Source: Catellatospora sp. IY07-71
Lineage (GTDB): Bacteria > Actinomycetota > Actinomycetes > Mycobacteriales > Micromonosporaceae
Direction of reading: 5' to 3'
DNA length: 64,000 nucleotides
Assembly: GCF_018326265.1 (NCBI RefSeq)
Contig: NZ_AP023360.1
Location: 4,121,001-4,185,000, forward strand
In this document: positions 62,165 through 64,000 of the stretch, in pieces
How positions within the stretch are numbered: the first letter of the stretch is position 1
How the letters are laid out: each line of letters opens with the position of its first letter
Notes under the pieces: model-generated
Databases searched by the model: none
What the model saw: only the letters and a program-made list of their open reading frames with translations
What the model was told of the DNA's origin: nothing
Position numbers and translations under genes: made by a program

Positions 62165-63421
62165 GTGACGGACATCCTCGATGATCTGCAGTGGCGCGGC
62201 CTGCTGCAGGACTGCACCGGCCTTGACGAGCTGCGCGAAGACCTGGCGGCGGGCCCGCTGACGTTCTATGTCGGGTTCGACCCCACCGCGCCGAGCCTGC
62301 ACCTGGGCCACCTCACGCAGGTGCTCACGGCGCGGCGGTTCCAGCTCGCCGGGCACCGGCCGCTGCTGCTGGTCGGCGGCGCCACCGGCCTCATCGGGGA
62401 CCCGAAGGACAGCGGCGAGCGCAGCCTGAACTCGCCCGACGTGGTCAAGGGCTGGGTCGAGAAGATCCGCGGCCAGGTGGAGCCGTTCTTCGACTTCGAG
62501 GGTCAGTACGCGGCCCGCATGGTCAACAACCTGGACTGGACCTCGGCCCTGTCGGCGATCGAGTTCCTGCGCGACGTCGGCAAGCACTTCCCGGTGAACA
62601 AGATGCTGGCCCGCGACGTGGTGCGCAACCGGCTGGAGACCGGCATCAGCTTCACCGAGTTCAGCTACCAGCTGCTGCAGTCGCACGACTACTTCGAGCT
62701 GCACCAGCGCTACGGCTGCCGGCTGCAGTTCGGCGGCTCCGACCAGTGGGGCAACATCACCGCCGGCGTGGATTACATCCGCCGCCGCGGCGCGGGCCCG
62801 GTGCACGCCTTCACGACCCCGCTGGTGACGAAGGCTGACGGCACCAAGTTCGGCAAGACCGAGGGCGGCGCCATCTGGCTCGACCCCGCCATGACCAGCC
62901 CGTACGCGTTCTACCAGTTCTGGATCAACACTGACGACCGGGACGTGCTGCGCTACCTGAAGTACTTCAGCTTCCGCTCCCGCGAGGAGCTGCAGGAGCT
63001 GGAGCGGGAGACGGCGGAGCGGCCGTTCGCGCGGGCCGCGCAGCGGGCGCTGGCCGAGGAGCTGACCACGCTGCTGCACGGCAAGGAGGAGTGCGAGCAG
63101 GTCATCGCCGCGTCGCAGGCGCTGTTCGGGCGCGGCGCGCTGACCGAGCTGGCGCCGTCCACGCTGCGCTCGGCGCTGTCGGAGGCCGGGCTGGTGCAGG
63201 TCGACGAGCTGCCCAGTGTCGCGGTGCTGTTCAAGGAGGCCGGCCTGGCGGCGAGCCTCGGCGAGGCACGGCGCGCGGTCAGCGAGGGCGGGGCGTACGT
63301 CAACAACGAGCGGGTGACCGAAGCCGACGAACCGGTGTCCGCTGACCTGCTGCTACACGGGCAGTACCTGGTGCTCCGCCGGGGCAAGAAGACGATTGCG
63401 GGCGCTGAGCTGCGGAAATAG
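62165..63421 (+). CDS. tyrS: Tyrosyl-tRNA synthetase
   Basis: 418 residues. Class [18 protein letters not shown] (HLGH form of HIGH), [25 protein letters not shown] and KFGKT of the KMSKS loop. The C-terminal S4 domain has [20 protein letters not shown]. No ribosome-binding site; GACAAT lies exactly 7 nt before GTG 62165, suggesting a leaderless mRNA. No T-box was seen in the 123-bp gap upstream. Confidence 0.96.
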   Translation: MTDILDDLQWRGLLQDCTGLDELREDLAAGPLTFYVGFDPTAPSLHLGHLTQVLTARRFQLAGHRPLLLVGGATGLIGDPKDSGERSLNSPDVVKGWVEKIRGQVEPFFDFEGQYAARMVNNLDWTSALSAIEFLRDVGKHFPVNKMLARDVVRNRLETGISFTEFSYQLLQSHDYFELHQRYGCRLQFGGSDQWGNITAGVDYIRRRGAGPVHAFTTPLVTKADGTKFGKTEGGAIWLDPAMTSPYAFYQFWINTDDRDVLRYLKYFSFRSREELQELERETAERPFARAAQRALAEELTTLLHGKEECEQVIAASQALFGRGALTELAPSTLRSALSEAGLVQVDELPSVAVLFKEAGLAASLGEARRAVSEGGAYVNNERVTEADEPVSADLLLHGQYLVLRRGKKTIAGAELRK

Positions 63422-63439
63422 TCCGCCGCCCATCATGTG

Positions 63440-63486
63440 ACGCGGGACGCTGCCCGGCGATTTGCGGCCGGAGCCGCGTCCCGCGT
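63440..63486 (+). terminator. Hairpin terminator after tyrS
   Basis: ACGCGGGACGC (63440-63450) and GCGTCCCGCGT (63476-63486) form a perfect 11-bp stem. It separates tyrS from the rRNA operon promoters. The right arm abuts TAATGT (63486-63491), a possible additional -10 with TTGCGG 18 bp upstream. Confidence 0.7.
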
Positions 63487-63576
63487 AATGTTCTCTCTGC
63501 CAGCGCGGAACGGACAAAACAGCCGAGACCGGAAGGTCAGGACTGAAGAGGCCGGAGCGCACCGGGTGGGGCCGAT

Positions 63577-63605
63577 TTGATCGGATGAAACCAACCGGGT
63601 ATGGT
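63577..63605 (+). promoter_or_regulatory. rRNA operon promoter P1 (candidate)
   Basis: TTGATC (63577-63582), exactly 17 bp, then TATGGT (63600-63605). Transcription would begin near 63612, about 370 bp before 16S rRNA. Confidence 0.65.
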
Positions 63606-63768
63606 TACCGAGCCGGTGACGAGCCGGGCGGACGAGTTCGCCGAGATTCTTCTCGGAGGGGACCGTCGGCCGGGTCGCTGGTTCTCCTCGAACCTCGTAC
63701 GGACCTCAGCGGTTCAGCGTGTTCGGGGTGTCCAAACGGACGAACCGCACAGATCCGAAAATTCGGGT

Positions 63769-63797
63769 TTGACACGGAGAGGCCGGATGGGTAAGCT
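63769..63797 (+). promoter_or_regulatory. rRNA operon promoter P2
   Basis: A consensus TTGACA (63769-63774), exactly 17 bp, then TAAGCT (63792-63797). The -35 is perfect. A GGTCAGG/CCTGACC hairpin (63820-63838) follows in the leader. The gap 63422-63984 otherwise holds leader RNA sequence and no gene. Confidence 0.8.
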
Positions 63798-63854
63798 GGA
63801 TGAGTTGCCCCGGAGGCGGGGTCAGGGAAAACCTGACCGGTCACGGTGTGTGCT

Positions 63855-63867
63855 TGTTCTTTGAGAA
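63855..63867 (+). promoter_or_regulatory. boxA antitermination site of the rRNA leader
   Basis: TGTTCTTTGAGAA, followed by CTCAACAG, is the actinobacterial rrn boxA to which NusB-S10 binds. nusB is encoded earlier in this window. Confidence 0.8.
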
Positions 63868-63984
63868 CTCAACAGGGTGCTATATAGCCAGTGCCAATTT
63901 TTTTCATCCTCGTGATGATTCCTTTGGTATGAAACAGATCTGGACATTTTGATGTCGGGTTTGTTCTGCCGGGTTTGAGAATTC

Positions 63985-64000
63985 TTTTTGGAGAGTTTGA
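63985..64000 (+). rRNA. 16S ribosomal RNA, first ~16 bases (truncated by window edge)
   Basis: The window ends TTTTTGGAGAGTTTGA, which aligns with the 5' end of mature 16S rRNA (GAGTTTGA at positions 9-16 in E. coli numbering), the start of the universal 27F primer site. The rRNA operon continues beyond the window. Confidence 0.9.

Overview
The window reads as chromosome of a high-GC, spore-forming type actinomycete, most likely Micromonosporaceae. The evidence is strong G/C bias at third codon positions, many GTG starts and 4-nt start/stop overlaps, a BldD homologue, an actinobacterial mIHF, a FolP2-type DHPS paralogue, an actinobacterial PriA without helicase motifs, and a GerMN/Gmad2 lipoprotein. 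The genus cannot be fixed from sequence alone. There is no phage, insertion sequence, CRISPR array or tRNA gene. It is mostly conserved core metabolism and translation, with a few accessory pockets and an unusual set of intergenic palindromes.

Layout. 1-1.5 kb: 3' part of a secreted sugar-dehydrogenase-like beta-propeller. 1.5-4.8 kb: shikimate operon aroC-aroK-aroB-aroQ. 4.9-9.4 kb: accessory block (WhiA-like protein, orphan periplasmic-binding lipoprotein, secreted-repeat lipoprotein, OmpR-type two-component system) lying between aroQ and efp-nusB. 10.6-11.1 kb: bldD. 11.4-22.2 kb: pyrimidine operon pyrR-pyrB-pyrC-carA-carB-pyrD-(bioA)-pyrF with a PyrR-binding hairpin in its leader. 22.4-31.8 kb: mihF, gmk, rpoZ, coaBC, metK, priA, def, fmt, rsmB. 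32.0-37.2 kb: rpe, a REC-GGDEF-like protein, then ribD-ribE-ribBA-ribH. 37.3-41.2 kb: spore-germination-type lipoprotein, quinone oxidoreductase, hisE, hisG, a PH-like membrane protein. 41.2-49.0 kb: long leader, infC-rpmI-rplT, an rRNA methyltransferase, pheS-pheT, folP2 and a RibD-like reductase. 49.2-52.1 kb: second accessory pocket with an MFS exporter/ArsR pair and a TNT-type secreted NADase toxin with a small overlapping gene that may encode its immunity protein. 52.1-59.5 kb: argCJBDF-argR-argH. 59.7-63.4 kb: terpenoid-cyclase-fold protein, AAG-type DNA glycosylase, an internally shortened eRF1-like protein, tyrS. 63.4-64.0 kb: promoters, boxA and leader of an rRNA operon; the window ends in the first bases of 16S rRNA.

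Most notable. (1) Five families of near-perfect intergenic palindromes (A-E) each occur twice at fixed length (61, 67, 69, about 75 and about 48 bp); four carry GATC near both ends. One family sits about 30 bp upstream of both hisG and argH and shows a paired compensatory base change. (2) infC has no canonical start and must begin at an ATC codon, behind a terminator-like attenuator. (3) A secreted TNT-domain toxin overlaps a candidate immunity gene. (4) A truncated WhiA-like LAGLIDADG protein lies near bldD, whose c-di-GMP motif is altered. (5) A 24-codon ORF bridges argF and argR with ATGA overlaps at both ends.

Starts were chosen from ribosome-binding sites, start/stop overlaps and remembered family N-termini. 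Family assignments rest on recognised motifs; no database search was run.
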